Assembly (NCBI GenBank): GCA_045837725.1
Contig: JBEWZL010000294.1
Span: forward strand, 1-64,000
Source: Vermamoeba vermiformis
Lineage: Eukaryota > Tubulinea > Echinamoebida
Reading direction: 5' to 3'
Length of the DNA: 64,000 nt
Of this stretch, positions 34,916 through 47,213 are shown piece by piece. Each line of letters begins with the position of its first letter. Position 1 is the stretch's first letter. Position numbers and translations under genes: made by a program. The notes beneath the pieces are model-generated. The model was not told the DNA's origin, did no database searches, and saw only the letters and a program-made list of their open reading frames with translations.

Positions 34916-36520
34916 TTATTTTCCCTCTTGCTGACGATACTTTTCTTTAAGTATTTGTCGTTGCACAATTTCTTTAATCTTATTGGTTACTTTGTGCTCC
35001 CTGCGATACTCGTTGTTCGAATCCGGTTCCATTACGTGCAACTGTATTGTGCCATAGACTGCCTCGTTGCTTAACTTTGCTGTATACATATCCTCCATAA
35101 AGTCCATAATATCCATTACCGAGCCTTGAATCACTACACGATTGAAAGAGTTACATCTACCGAAAAAGCCGGATTCAGAAATTGTCTTACCTTTAGTTGC
35201 TTCAGGGAAATACTTTTGGAATGAGATATTCTTTCGATCTATCTTCTCTCTTAGATCTCCACCTCCTGTACAAACGACGATTATAGTTCTTGTTAGGCCG
35301 GATGTACTTTGTCCGCGTGGGACTCGAGCAATTTCAGCTAAAAAGTCTACAGTTCGTCTCAAGTAATTTGTGCTCTGATCCTCGCCTTGTTGCTCGTCAA
35401 ATTTTCCAAAATTGACCTGTTTCAAAGGCGGTCTCGTTAGTCAGTTCCGGTCTATCTTATTAGATCGACATCCAAAAAAACTTACGGTTACAATAAAGAA
35501 GGAATAATCGGTCGTATCTGTATTGACACTCCAATATCTTGTATCTTTTCGTACATCATATCTTTGTAATATTACGAGTTAGCTTAGCAGCGGGTAAGAC
35601 CTGAAAAGATCCGAAGCAAATCTTACCTAACAGTCCTCTCAATATGCTCGTAAACAAATCCAAAGCGTAAAGGCTTCAATGAATATCTAAAGTATTCGGT
35701 AAGCGATCCAAATGAAGTCAGATCTGTTTGCTTGCTGAAAGTTTGCCAATTTTTCGGATTACTAAGCACTAAAATACGGGCGGTTAGCTAATTGGCATAG
35801 AAATTCGTTGTTTGAATATTATAGCATTAACAAATGGTCTATTAAAGTTGTTACTGCTTAATTAACTAAGTTTTTGTTTGGTGGATGTACAATTTGGAAT
35901 TCCAGGTGGCAATTATTACAGTGTTCTATTATTAACGTACCTTCATATGTCCTTTTGTTCACTAAATTAAGATAAAACAAATCGATCGGCTCAAGAACGC
36001 TGAAAATCTTCAAAGATATTTCTGGTGGCAAGATCTCCGTAAAATTAACACCAACGCCTATAATACCGTCAAAAAATCATCATTATTAAAGCAATAAATA
36101 ACATTCTTTGGCCTACCTTCGATTTTTGGAGTCACACGCTTGTAATCCGGAAGTATTCTAATTCGATAGTAAATTTCCTCCGAGAATTGATCACGATATA
36201 AGGCATCATGCAGCTCTAGGTAAAATTTATCGCAAAAGAATTGCAATAATGAATCCGTATCGCCTAATTGAATTATTGGCCATTAATTAGATATTTAATT
36301 TTTTTTTCCGGATGTGGTACCTGTAATAGCGGCGTAATATTCTGTTTTAATTTTTGGCGCATTAACCTCATTCTTTTCTTTAGTATCTCCTTCCTTTTTC
36401 TTTTCTAAACGGATGTGTCAACGAGCAGTTCGGTTTGTGCGATTACTCACTCTTGAATAGCTTCGAGAATAAATTCTTCTTATTTGATTTATCTTTTTTT
36501 TCGTCTTTATCTTTCTCCAT
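34916..36520 (-). CDS. F-box-like protein of unknown role
   Basis: Eight exons: 36451-36520, 36321-36404, 36117-36263, 35941-36057, 35627-35768, 35486-35561, 35191-35416, 34916-35133. They give 359 residues. A Lys-rich start (MEKDKDEKKDK) precedes about 80 unknown residues. An F-box-like stretch, EILPPEISLKIFSVLEPIDLFYLNLVNKRTYE, lies near 102-133. The C-terminal 200 residues have no family I know. They include a beta-rich block (RTIIVVCTGGGDLREKI) and a charged helical end. An SCF substrate-adaptor role is inferred from the F-box only. Intron 7 (57 nt) is stop-free and in frame. The start lies 119 bp from the divergent MOCOS start. Confidence 0.75.
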
Positions 36521-36639
36521 TAGTGTTTCTCTTCTGGCTGCCAAAAAAGATTAAGATCTATCTTTAGCATCCGTAAGAAAATTGTTTGGAGGTTTCCACC
36601 GGCAACAATTTTAATGAAACACAATAGCGCAACACAATC
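36521..36639. promoter_or_regulatory. Bidirectional promoter between F-box gene and MOCOS
   Basis: Only 119 bp separate the two divergent start codons, so both promoters and leaders must fit in this spacer. No TATA box is evident. Confidence 0.5.
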
Positions 36640-39600
36640 ATGACTAGTTTACGAATTAATTTTATCGAGGAATACGGATCTGATTACGGTTATGATGGGA
36701 AAATAGATGCACTCAGAAAGGAGGAGTTTGGAAGAGTCGAAGGTAATTTTAAAATTTATTGTATATATATTTATACATTTTACGCGAGTAGTAGGTACAA
36801 GAAACTTCCTTCACATCCAAAAATAATTTTTCTAATTTCTGATCCAATTAATAATTCACGGCTGGACCGTTTATCAATCAAAGGCATATCAAATATATAA
36901 TTATGATTATTAGGAGTATATTTGGATAATGCCGGAGCTGCTCTTTACTCTGACAGTCAGATGCGTCATTTTCTTGAAACTATGCAGAAAAATGTCTTTG
37001 GAAATCCTCGTAAGTGGCAGCAAACAGTTATTTATATTGATCTCTATTTAATATGATCGCCTATTTAACTGAAAAATTCATAGACAGCCTGAATCCGACC
37101 AGTACACGAACAACTAACGAAGTGGATGCGATTCGCGAACAAATTTTGAATTATTTTAATACAAATTCGAAAGAATACTCGCTTATATTTACATCAGGTA
37201 TGAATTCAGCAAAATAATCGGCGTTAGAAATACGATCCAGAGGACCTCAAACCGGATCTTGCTTAGTTACATCAATTTATTAACCTCGTATTATTAAGGC
37301 GCTACTGCAAGCTTAAAATTAATCGGAGAATATTTTGATTGGTCCAGCCAAAGCCAATTTAGCTATTTAACAGAAAGTTGTCATAATTCCGTAATCGGCA
37401 TCCGAGAGTACGTCTCGCTAACTATTCTTTTATTAATATAATAGTATTAATTATTCAAATATAGATATGTTTTAGAAAAGGGAGGCAGTTTTAAGCCAAT
37501 TTCATTTGAGGAGATTGAACGGCAGATTGAAAAAGAAAATTCCGTTACAAATGATGACTTTATCAGCAATAATTCCAAGAATAACAGTAACAATAGCAGC
37601 AATAATAATATCAACAATATAAGCCGAAGTAATAGTCAACCGAATACACCAAGAAATATTGCGGCAGTAGTTCCGGCACCTCCGCAAAAGGTAAATAATT
37701 TGTTTGCCTTTCCTGCCCAATGCAACTTCAGCGGCAGGAAATTTCCGATGTCAATGATCGAGTACTTTCAACACTCAAAGGTCCTTAATCAAAACGGAAG
37801 GTACGTCCGAGCAAAATTTTTTTCACCACATCCGGATCCAAATTAGGACCAATTGGTTTACGGAGATAATTAATATATTTTTGTATTTCTAGGAATTGGA
37901 AGGTCTTATTAGACGCCTCATCATTAGTTAGCACGTCAAAGTTAGATCTGAAAAAATACACGCCTGATTTTGTAGTGCTATCTTTTTACAAAATGTTCGG
38001 ATTTCCTACGGGCATTGGAGCTCTAATAGTCAAAAATGGTAAGTATTACCTTATTTGGAAAAATAGTGCCTAACTTATGTAGATTCAACGGACACCTTGA
38101 AAAAGAAATATTTTGGCGGAGGAACTGTTGCAACGACTCTGAGCGGAGAAAATTACAAAGTATTTCGAGAAAATATTTCTGCAAAGTTTGAAGACGGCAC
38201 GATTGATTTTTTAAACATTATTGCGCTGCGGAAAGGCATCGAAACTATTTGCGAGTTGGGCATCGATAAAATATCAAGGTAACTTATCAAAATCAATATA
38301 ATAATCAAATATTCTGCAAATATTACTTTTTTTATGGCTCGCGTCATTTTTTCACGGTGACACTTTGACACGTGTCAAGAATTTTTTCACGTGTCAAACT
38401 CAAGCTTTTGTGATTAACGATTACTTCATTTTTAGACATACATTTGCACTATCGAGATATTTATATACGTCTTTAATGGATTTACGACACGCTAATGGCA
38501 GTCCCGTTTGCGTCGTGTACGGTGTAAATAATCACTTCAAAAGTCACGAAACACAAGTACGTATATCATTATTAATACCATATTCTATTAAACACTAACG
38601 TATATTTGACGTATTATAGGGACCTATTATCAGTTTCAATCTGCTGAATCCAAATCTTGAGTACGTGGGCTACGGTGAAGTTGAAAGATTGGCCGCCATA
38701 AACAACATTAGTATTAGAGTATGTACCGTTAAATTTATCAAATTTATTATAGCCCTGACCTACTATCTATAGACGGGATGTTTTTGCAATCCAGGCGCGT
38801 GTCAACATTATTTGGACTTGTCAAATGAGCGGATCAAGAAAAATTTTCTGGAGTTCGGTCACGTGTGCTGGGACCAACACGACATTATTGAAGGCATGCC
38901 CACTGGTGCTGTTAGAGTATCAGTACCTTATTTTGCGACCTTCGAAGATGTCCATGTAAGTTGGATCTGGTAAAATCCAAATTAGGAAAACTTGCTAATC
39001 TTCATTCACTGAACCAGATTTTCATTGAATTCATCAAAAAGTACTTTGTGTCGAGCAAAGAGGCCATAACACCTCGTTCTATGGCTCAACAAACATCGAC
39101 TGATATAACTTTGGAGAAAATTATTCTTTATCCGATCAAATCTTGCGAGGGCATGGAAGTCGATGAATGGGAAATTTCCGAAGAAGGTTCGTTATTGACT
39201 TAGTTTCATGAAGCTTGGAAATTTAATGAATATATTTCTAGGTCTACTTTATGATCGCGAGTGGTCGCTAATAGACGACAGTGGCGCGTACATTAATCAA
39301 AAAAAATTGCCGCAATTATGTTTTATTCGCCCGCACATCGATCTCGAAAGCGGAATAGTGACCGTATCTGCACCGGATATGCCTAATTTGGTAATTCCGT
39401 TGAACGAGAACCCCGAAGACGTACTCACGGTGCGAGTTTGTGGCGACACGTGAGTGACTTTTAATCTTTGCAATAATTTATTGACTCTATTTTTAGATGC
39501 ACGGCGATGGCCTATAAAGGTGAAATCAAAGATTGGTTCACGAAATTTTGTGGCAAGTCAGTGACACTCGTCAGACAACGCACGACTGAAAATGACACGC

Positions 39601-40277
39601 GTCACTTGTCACAACGAAGAATGAAACAATTGCACGTGGAAAATAATGGCAATGTTAGCACGACACCGAGGGAAGAACCAAAAATGGAAATTGCGCCGAA
39701 AATTTCTTTCGTGAACGAAGGCCAATTTTTGGTCATAAATCAGGCTTCGATTGATGAACTTAACGAGAAATTGAAAGAAAAACAGTTGGAAGATCCAAAT
39801 GTCAAATTAGTGACATATGTCAATTTCAGGTACGCACAGAAACCTTGAAAAATTTTTGCAAAGTTTTGACTTTTTCTTTTTAGGCCAAATTTGGTAATCA
39901 GATCAACTGAACCGTACAATGAAGATCAATGGCAAGCGATTAAAATAGACGAACAGTACCTCGGATCTGTTGGGCCGTGCAACAGATGTCAAATGATTTG
40001 CATTAACACGAACACTGGTACTTTTCAACAAGAGCCTTTATTAACACTATCAAATTATCGGCGCGATAAGGTAAGTCACCGCTACTATAACATTTATGTA
40101 CCTTGCATTTTTGTGTAAATTTTTTAATTCAAACCCTAACCCTAGATCCAAAACCTGTTTTTACTAACAAGAGAATAGGGCCGTATATTGTTTGGCTCCC
40201 TATTCATTCATTTGCGAGACAAATCAGCGCAGCCGTTCAAATTGAAAACAAAATCAAAAATTGAAGTTGTATCATAA
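36640..40277 (+). CDS. MOCOS: Molybdenum cofactor sulfurase
   Basis: Fifteen exons: 36640-36742, 36914-37009, 37084-37197, 37299-37407, 37465-37800, 37893-38038, 38083-38278, 38436-38556, 38620-38718, 38773-38955, 39018-39186, 39242-39449, 39497-39829, 39884-40070, 40179-40277. They give 832 residues, normal for the family. The N-terminal class V aminotransferase part has [19 protein letters not shown] with the PLP Lys, and [11 protein letters not shown] with the persulfide Cys. The C-terminal MOSC part has [21 protein letters not shown] and GRILFGSLF, which fixed the last acceptor. It sulfurates the cofactor of xanthine dehydrogenase and aldehyde oxidase in the cytosol. An Asn/Ser-rich insertion sits near 175-200. 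Confidence 0.95.
38366..38377. promoter_or_regulatory. Intronic palindrome TGACACGTGTCA, copy 3
   Basis: A perfect palindrome in intron 7 of MOCOS. A partial second copy, CACGTGTCAA, follows at 38389-38398. Confidence 0.6.
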
Positions 40278-40404
40278 TGCGAACAAAAATAAGCGAAGAA
40301 AATGCACGTTAGAATTCTATTCCAAAAACTATTCCAAAATTATTTACATTTGTACAATACAACAACAACAAGCTGGGCATACTTGAGAAAATTTTCTGCC
40401 AAAA

Positions 40405-42491
40405 TTAGCAGTTCAAGTCGACTACAAAAGCAAAAATTATTTTCTGTGCTATGCACCGCAGATCTGACCAAAAAATACTTACTGAGCTCATCATCATCGC
40501 TTACTACTTGAGGAGCCTCCTTTGATACCTTCTTAGTGTCGTTAAGCTTAATATTATCAGCGGTACTGTAGACACTTTTTCGTTTAGCAGGTGGATCTTC
40601 ATTGCTCGAAACTTCAATTTGGTCGCGTTTTCGTTTGTTGCCGTTCACTGAATTGTCTTTGCTCGGCGGGTCCAACCAAATCACGGTCTGATTGGTCAGT
40701 TGTGGCGCCAAGTCATTGCCGGAATTCATTTGCAACATCTGCTGGACCTCACGGAACAACTGATGGTTCCACGTAATATTCCGCAAATCTTGTCGGAGAA
40801 TTAATTCTTTTAATATTCCGATTGCTGCTTTTGCATGTGCTTTGCAGATATTATCGCTGGGTTTGTATTTAAATTCTGCTAAAGCTCCAAAAAGTATTTT
40901 TATAATCGCCTCGACTATCTCCACTATTTGCCTTCGAAGTCGCTAAATAATAAATTGTTAGTCAAATAAGGCAATTTTCAGTGAACCAGACTTACGTATA
41001 ACGACCAAAAATTGTGGTCAAATGATTGTTCGTCATCGCCCATGAAATCGCCATAAGCTGATAGAATCATGCAAGGCGTAGCACTATTCTCACTATAATT
41101 ATTATGGTGATAAAATTTGTAGCTATAGAACTGCGAGGGCGGCATTAAAATCGCTTGGCCGAGCTTAATGTCGCGCGTTTCAGATCTGATCCCGAGAGCA
41201 CGTAATCTCATTGATAATAAGGTGTCCCATTCGGAAGAATTATCTACTTTGTATGCTGTACCAGGTTGCAATAACTGCACTTCAGTGTACGCAGCTTTAG
41301 CGATGTCTTCAAAATCTTTTTGTTCCTGGAAATTTCAAATTAATTAGTTTCTAATATTAATTTTGTAATTATCTATACTTACTCCTGCATCAAATCGATG
41401 CCAGTAGTCTATTTTTATAGTTGTTCTCGGTCCCATTGTTTGACAAAGGATGGATGCGCAAGCACCATGACCAGCTAGCTGAGGAAAAACCATTACTTGG
41501 CCCCATGGCGGTGCAATATTGATTAATAGGTTGCCCGTGAGTATATTTGGCTCGCTATATATAATAATTCATTAATACTATTGAAAGAATTCGTGGTCAA
41601 CAAAAGTCAAATGTACTGGATGTGCTTTAAACAATGAAAAGTATAAATAAATTAATAAAATCGCTCATATATAATACTTACTCGGAATATCTTGACAAAC
41701 AATATGTTCCGCCAAAAGTAAACGAGCTAATTGCTTCAATTTTACGTAACGCCAACAGATCTTTGGCCAATACGTTTATGCCAACGAGATATATTGCCTC
41801 GTTCTTATTCTTGCAGTTTATATACCACTATGATTATTGCTAATTAATTTGAGCCCTCTATTTGAATTAAAATTTTGTAACTTACGTTGTACCATTGATC
41901 CACCGACATTGGAACTTCATTAAAGACCTTGTGCCATACATTATTATCGAAGCGAACGAATTTAAGCGCCACGCCCATAGCGTTACGATAAGCGTTCAAA
42001 TTGGAAATGAAGTAGTCCCAATTTGTTAATGCTGGCGGCAGATCTTCCATAGAAAAAATAGTAGCCTTTTGGTTCTTAATGTTCTTTAATAAGACATCCA
42101 TATTAGGCGGAATCTATAATATTTGGCAAATTAGTCTGCTGCAGACAATCAGTCAAATTTTTCGATCTGTGACTCACCGCTTCTGAAATGGCAGTTGTGC
42201 TTTTATTATTCGAAGACCGTTCTAGATAATAATAAATTCGTCAATTAATTAAATAAATAAGATGGAGTATCTAGATCAGTAAAAAAATTCTGCTTATTTA
42301 TCCTTTGTAATCAAAATAAGGCTTGTTTACGTTGTAGGCGTTTAATACAATATTTATAAAATATTATGAATATTTATAGATAAATTCCTACCTTGATCTG
42401 CCGAGATCGATAGACACGCGTCACAAAATTGCGCATTGCCTTTACTACTAAACCTCGTGTCGCAAATAGCGCATGCCCTTGTCGAATCCAT
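40405..42491 (-). CDS. Zinc-finger protein of unknown function, probably nuclear
   Basis: Eight exons: 42392-42491, 42178-42221, 41886-42113, 41682-41809, 41383-41554, 40996-41325, 40483-40942, 40405-40421. They give 492 residues. A four-cysteine finger, CAICDTRFSSKGNAQFCDAC, opens the protein. The middle is rich in aromatic residues with no family I know. Near 415-440 a basic stretch, NGNKRKRDQIEV...PPAKRKS, looks like a bipartite nuclear signal, and the end is acidic (VSDDDEL). The acceptor of exon 4 could lie 6 bases further in (41803). The gene is convergent with MOCOS, 127 bp apart. A transcription or chromatin role is only a guess. Confidence 0.7.
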
Positions 42492-42582
42492 TCTTTGAAA
42501 GTATCACTGTTGGTACTTCATTGCAGGAAAAGAGTCTTTTGGATCAAAGTTGCCGCCTTTTTTTTTGATCCAAAATTTAATT

Positions 42583-42656
42583 AAGTACAACGAGGCATTT
42601 TCTTCGCCTTAATTTGTACAAGTACAACGAGGCATTTTCTTCGCCTTAATTTGTGC
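42583..42656. repeat. 37-bp tandem duplication
   Basis: Two adjacent copies (42583-42619 and 42620-42656) beginning AAGTACAACGAGGC differ at one base. The right copy covers the last codons and stop of the SH3b/M23-like gene; the left copy lies just past its stop. The near-identity means it is recent. Confidence 0.9.
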
Positions 42657-44064
42657 ATCTATCATCACGAACAAAACTGCCGAATTGAATCTTGCTTTGA
42701 GAATTCTATAAAAAAAAAGAATTAGATTCGCGAATCCAGATGTGGATTTAGACTTACCAAATCGCCAGTACAAAATTGCTGCTTTCCTCCCAATCTATTG
42801 AACTCGGAATTGAAGTAGCTGCTCCATTCAGTCGAAAAAACTGTCAAGGGATTGACCGCCAGAATAGTCTCACCCGGGTGGTTGTTGACATTGTTATCCT
42901 TAAGCAACGATGTTGGTACAGGTCTATCACATAACATGTTAATATAGGTCTCGGTCTAAATACACTCATATGATTTCTACTTGCCTAACTTGCAAAGGAA
43001 GTCCTTCTTTGCCTACGCGACCGACGATCTGACCGAGGTACGCTTGATCACCTCTTTGTACTGACACAGTCTTCAATCGCCCGTAAATGACGTACCAAGG
43101 ACCACAACGAACAATAACACTATAATTAATATAATGAGCCTTCGTGCTTGCTATAAAAAAAGGTTTTAAAAAAGTTAGCGTACCTGCGCCCAGCTCCAAA
43201 AGGCGAGTTGTCTCCAGCGTGAACGATTTGACCACCACACGACGCAATTGCAACGTCATTTTCATCGGCAATGAATTCGAGCCATGGATTCATTCCCTAA
43301 GAACAGACACGCAACCTCGCGATTAGCATGACACGTGTCAAGTAATTTTTGAAAGAATCGTGTCTACGTACCTGTGATGCTCTGAACTGAGCATTGTTCG
43401 CACGTGCAATGCGCGTGTCACCGTAGAACTGTCGCACTTGACGCTGTGTTGGCAAAGGCAGCAGTGTCAAAGTACGTCCTTCGTTTATGTTGGGAAGTGG
43501 AGTTGAAGGCACGGTACCGCATGATTTCAAGAACTGCTTCGATGTCCATCCAACGTATGATTGGTATCTATGATAAGGTATTATATAATGGCTCGTTACA
43601 AACAAATTATCAATCGAGATCTCGCAAAATGTAGGCACGATATTTTGACGGATATTTTAATTTCTGAACTATCATATAATTTAATACATTGTATGCCAAT
43701 GTATTATTTGTCGTCGAAATGATAGAAAAAAGATAATTACTAATTTTTTAAATTATTAAATAATTTTTAGCTTTCTTACTTGACATTTCGCCAGATAATT
43801 CCTTCAGCTGTAATTTGAGCATTTAAATCTTCTAATTTAGTTCCATCTCTAACGCAAATCTATATTGATACTCCGCAATTAATAATTTGATCTATTATTA
43901 GTTTTTTCGAGTTTGCAACGCACCAATGACTGTCCAGAGATTGATGCTTCACTTCTAATGCGCAAACAGCTACCAGTATTAGTTACGCAGAAAAGTTGTT
44001 GCTGAGCTACAGCTTGAAGGACTAAACCGAAGAGACAAACCAAGCCGACCGAGATCTGCATCAT
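42646..44064 (-). CDS. Secreted SH3b protein with degenerate M23 peptidase-like domain
   Basis: Seven exons: 43924-44064, 43780-43859, 43372-43567, 43184-43296, 42981-43119, 42758-42955, 42646-42705. They give 308 residues. A signal peptide ends near AVAQQQ. Residues about 25-90 form a bacterial-type SH3 domain (CLRIRSEASISG, NVKYQSYVGWTSKQFL). Residues about 145-235 follow the LytM/M23 fold (ASCGGQIVHAG, GAGRSVIVRCGPWYVIYGRL, RGDQAYLGQIVGRVG). The zinc ligands are missing: the HxxxD site reads NPWLE and the HxH site reads PLQV. It should bind peptidoglycan or glycans but not cut. That suits a phagotroph that meets bacteria, by inference. Confidence 0.8.
43329..43340. promoter_or_regulatory. 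Intronic palindrome TGACACGTGTCA, copy 4
   Basis: A perfect palindrome in intron 3 of the SH3b/M23-like gene, about 30 bases from its donor. Confidence 0.6.
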
Positions 44065-44657
44065 CAAAATTGGACTTGGATTGTGGTTCTATTGTCCTCT
44101 AGTAAATTTATAAAATGAGCAGATTGCGCCGCATCAAGCTGATTTTCGGACAAGAAATTTTGATTGTGACACTTTGACACGCTGCTTGACAACGAGCCTT
44201 GACAGCTTTGCAATGTGAAGATGAGACAAGATCTAACTGTGTTCGAGATCATTAGTCAGATGCAGGACTGAACCGCATTAATCTTCGTTGTGGTCTCCCT
44301 CAATAGCTCCCAAGGTCTCAAATCATCATGGAAGGTTCTAGATCCATTGCTAATAATGCAACTTTAGGTCAACGAATATGAGAGTATCAACTTCTGTATC
44401 AAAAAATGAACCAGAATCTTGACTCACGATAGCCAAGGAAGATCCGGATCAACTTCGTCCAGATCCCAACGTCCAATACAGCGTTCTATTAATTGCGGTA
44501 CTAGAGTGATCCCTTGATCAATACAACCACGTAGAAGAACGCTTGGCCCTAGCGAGGAGAAGATAACGCTAGAAATTTGAACCGGTCGGAAAAGATAAAA
44601 ATAAATCAATTTGACACATTTGTTCTTTTAAATTACGCTCTTGACCACAACAAAGCG
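44065..44657. promoter_or_regulatory. Divergent spacer
   Basis: These 593 bp lie between the start codons of the SH3b gene and the type I membrane protein gene. The spacer contains half-sites TTTGACACGC and TTGACA near 44170-44200. There is no supported ORF. Confidence 0.35.
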
Positions 44658-47213
44658 ATGTATATTAAATCCATCGTATTGTCTGTTATTGTTGCATTAG
44701 GCTTTGTGGCTCTAGTTAGCGCTCAGCTGCCATTCAATAACTTTGGCTCGGCGACTGTCTCGCCTAAGCAATGGCAGTACTATACTTTCTCCGTTCAAGG
44801 TCTTAAAGAAGGTGATATGCTCATTGCTGATGTTTCAGACACCACAAATACCGACATCCAATTATTTGCTCAATTCGATCGTGAACCAACTGCTGATGAT
44901 TTCTGGCGCTTTGCTTACTATCAACCTATTAGCAACGATGCTTTTGAAAGAGTTTTTGGTAGGCCTTATAATTTTAGATAATCGCTGGATGTCTTTTTTG
45001 TATTTTCAAGATCCGTTAAAATTGACAGACATATTTCATTAGCAAATCTAATGCCCTTACCGCGCATTACATTAAACGTACTTAATTTAATAATTATTTA
45101 TAGCCGTCGTATTCAATGGAGAACTTGTCAGCACTCCTCAAAACGCATCCACAATCGTTTTTGGCGTCTACAATAACCACGATAGTACCCCTGCTACAAT
45201 CAGCTACCACTTCTATAGCAGAGGTAAGTCCTACAATATAAATCAAATCAGCGCTTTGCGCATCCACATACGGTGGATCTCTGAAATTGAAATTGCAATG
45301 ATTTCGAACTAAATTGCATAATGTCGTTATTATTATGATCCCGCTGTGACATTAAATGAATTAAATATTATCCGACTCATCAAGCTTCAAATAAAGAAGC
45401 TACCAGCAAGTCACAAAATCCGCAAAATATTTACGTACATCCGTTTAGGTCTGATCGACGTTATCATTGGTGAGACTCGTATTGTCCATTTAGAAGAAAG
45501 CCAGTATCAATTCTTCCGCTACACCATTGACGAAGGAACTGCTACTGCTGGAAACTACTTGCTTCGAATTGAGACCGTTGCTGTTACTGGCGACGTTATC
45601 GTAAGTCCTTAATAATATACAATTTATAATACTATACCTATACTTTCGTATCCAACTAACTCTTTTTTTTAGTCCTTCAGAGGTCGCAACCAATTTCCGA
45701 TCGGCATTCCCTCCATCGGTAAGCAATAATATCTGATGTAATATTGCTAAATATAACCACTGTATTAATGTAATGACTAGGATTTACTTACGGCATTCCT
45801 GCTGTCGATGAGCCCGGAATCTCGTACATCGGTTTGACGTCAGATCTTCAACCCGGCACTGAGTACGCAGGTGTTGCTAGCTTGGATCCTCCTGGTGGTG
45901 TTGAAGACGAAAGCACCGACGTTGCGATGTCATTTAGCTATGCCCGTAAGTCTCCAATAGAACCAAAGAAATATACCTCAGATCCGTGTTGACACGTGTC
46001 AACTGACATGTCACTTTTTTCTTGCTGCAGAAAGCTACAACATCCCTGTCAGCCCTGACACCACTTTCATTCAAACCTACGATTTGCTTCCCAACAGCTG
46101 GTTGTATTTGACCGTGCCTACTGGTGGTGCCAACCAAGTCTTGGTCGTTGAAACTATCACTCCTGGTCCCTTGATGTTGCCCTTGATTCGCGTACGATAA
46201 TCTTATCATAACTATGCCTATTAGTTCACTTAACTAAATGATATTGTTCTTAGAATGGTGGATTCCCTTCTGCGCTCTATCACGACGGCTGGGCCCAACG
46301 CACTATATTGCGCCAATTGGATTCAGCCAACACTCCCCAATTCACCTTCAGAGCAATCAGCGAGCCCATTACCACCGCCAATACTGTTGTTGGATACCTC
46401 AACACCGGTACGTACTAAGAAAACTTCATCAAAAGATCGCATCTGACCTCGATCCAGACACCGTTGAGATTTACGCCACATTGGTTGCTCACTACGCTCT
46501 CGTTCGTGAAGTTCGCCTCGGTGATTCTTTTGACAACGAGTTCTTGAACACTAGTGGCATGTGGCGCTTCTATCAATTCCAATCCGGTGAATCTGGCAAG
46601 GACGCGTTGTTGTCTATCAGACTCAGCCCTTCTGCTGGCCACAGCGACATCTTCTACTTCATTGGTGGATTCCCCACTCGAGAGCAGGTATGTAAACATA
46701 ATTTAAAACGATGCAAAAGTTACCGTTGGAAAGCTCATCGAACCTCGTTTAACACCACATCCAGAACTTGCCTTGGTACTCCGCCCAAACTACTGATGGC
46801 TCCAGTGAACGTACTGTGACCATTGGCTTGACTCTTAACACGATCTATACCATTGGTGTGCTCGCTAGCGATCAATTGGGCTCATCGACCTTCTCCATCT
46901 CGTTCAACAGAGCTACCCGCCCCGAAGCTTCGACTACTAACGACAATGTCTCGACCGCACTCGTGGTAGTAGTTGTTATTTTGGGCTGCACCACTGCTGT
47001 TGGTATCATTGCTGTTATTGTGTTGGCTGTTCAACGGGTAAGCTACATCCAACTCAGTCTGCCTTTCGCCTTTCGCTAAAATTATAGAAAAAATATCTTT
47101 CGTGATTATGCACGTGCATGGATACTAATATGCACTTATTGTAGAAAAAGGAACAAGCTGCTCTTGCATCCGGTGAAGGTCCTAACTACACCAAGTTGGT
47201 TGATAACGAATAA
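44658..47213 (+). CDS. Type I membrane protein with large ectodomain
   Basis: Ten exons: 44658-44958, 45104-45223, 45449-45600, 45673-45718, 45781-45945, 46031-46191, 46254-46407, 46458-46687, 46765-47037, 47145-47213. They give 556 residues. I chose the ATG giving MYIKSIVLSV because a signal peptide follows directly; an in-frame ATG 27 codons upstream would bury it. The ectodomain has three to four beta-rich units (QWQYYTFSVQG, QYQFFRYTIDEG, MWRFYQFQSGE) that resemble bacterial pre-peptidase C-terminal (PPC) domains. One membrane segment (ALVVVVVILGCTTAVGIIAV) and a short charged tail follow. It is related to the gene at 59059-60943. Function unknown. Confidence 0.85.
45990..46001. promoter_or_regulatory. 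Intronic palindrome TGACACGTGTCA, copy 5
   Basis: A perfect palindrome in intron 5 of the type I membrane protein gene. GATC (in AGATCCG) lies 5 bp before it. Confidence 0.6.

Noticed and set aside
39596-39612. GACACGCGTCACTTGTC in MOCOS exon 13, similar to the intronic palindrome
   Set aside because: Not a perfect match and in coding sequence; it does not break the intron-only pattern.
40129-40146. Telomere-like CCCTAACCCTA in the last MOCOS intron
   Set aside because: Only two units, inside an ordinary intron; too short to be an interstitial telomere.
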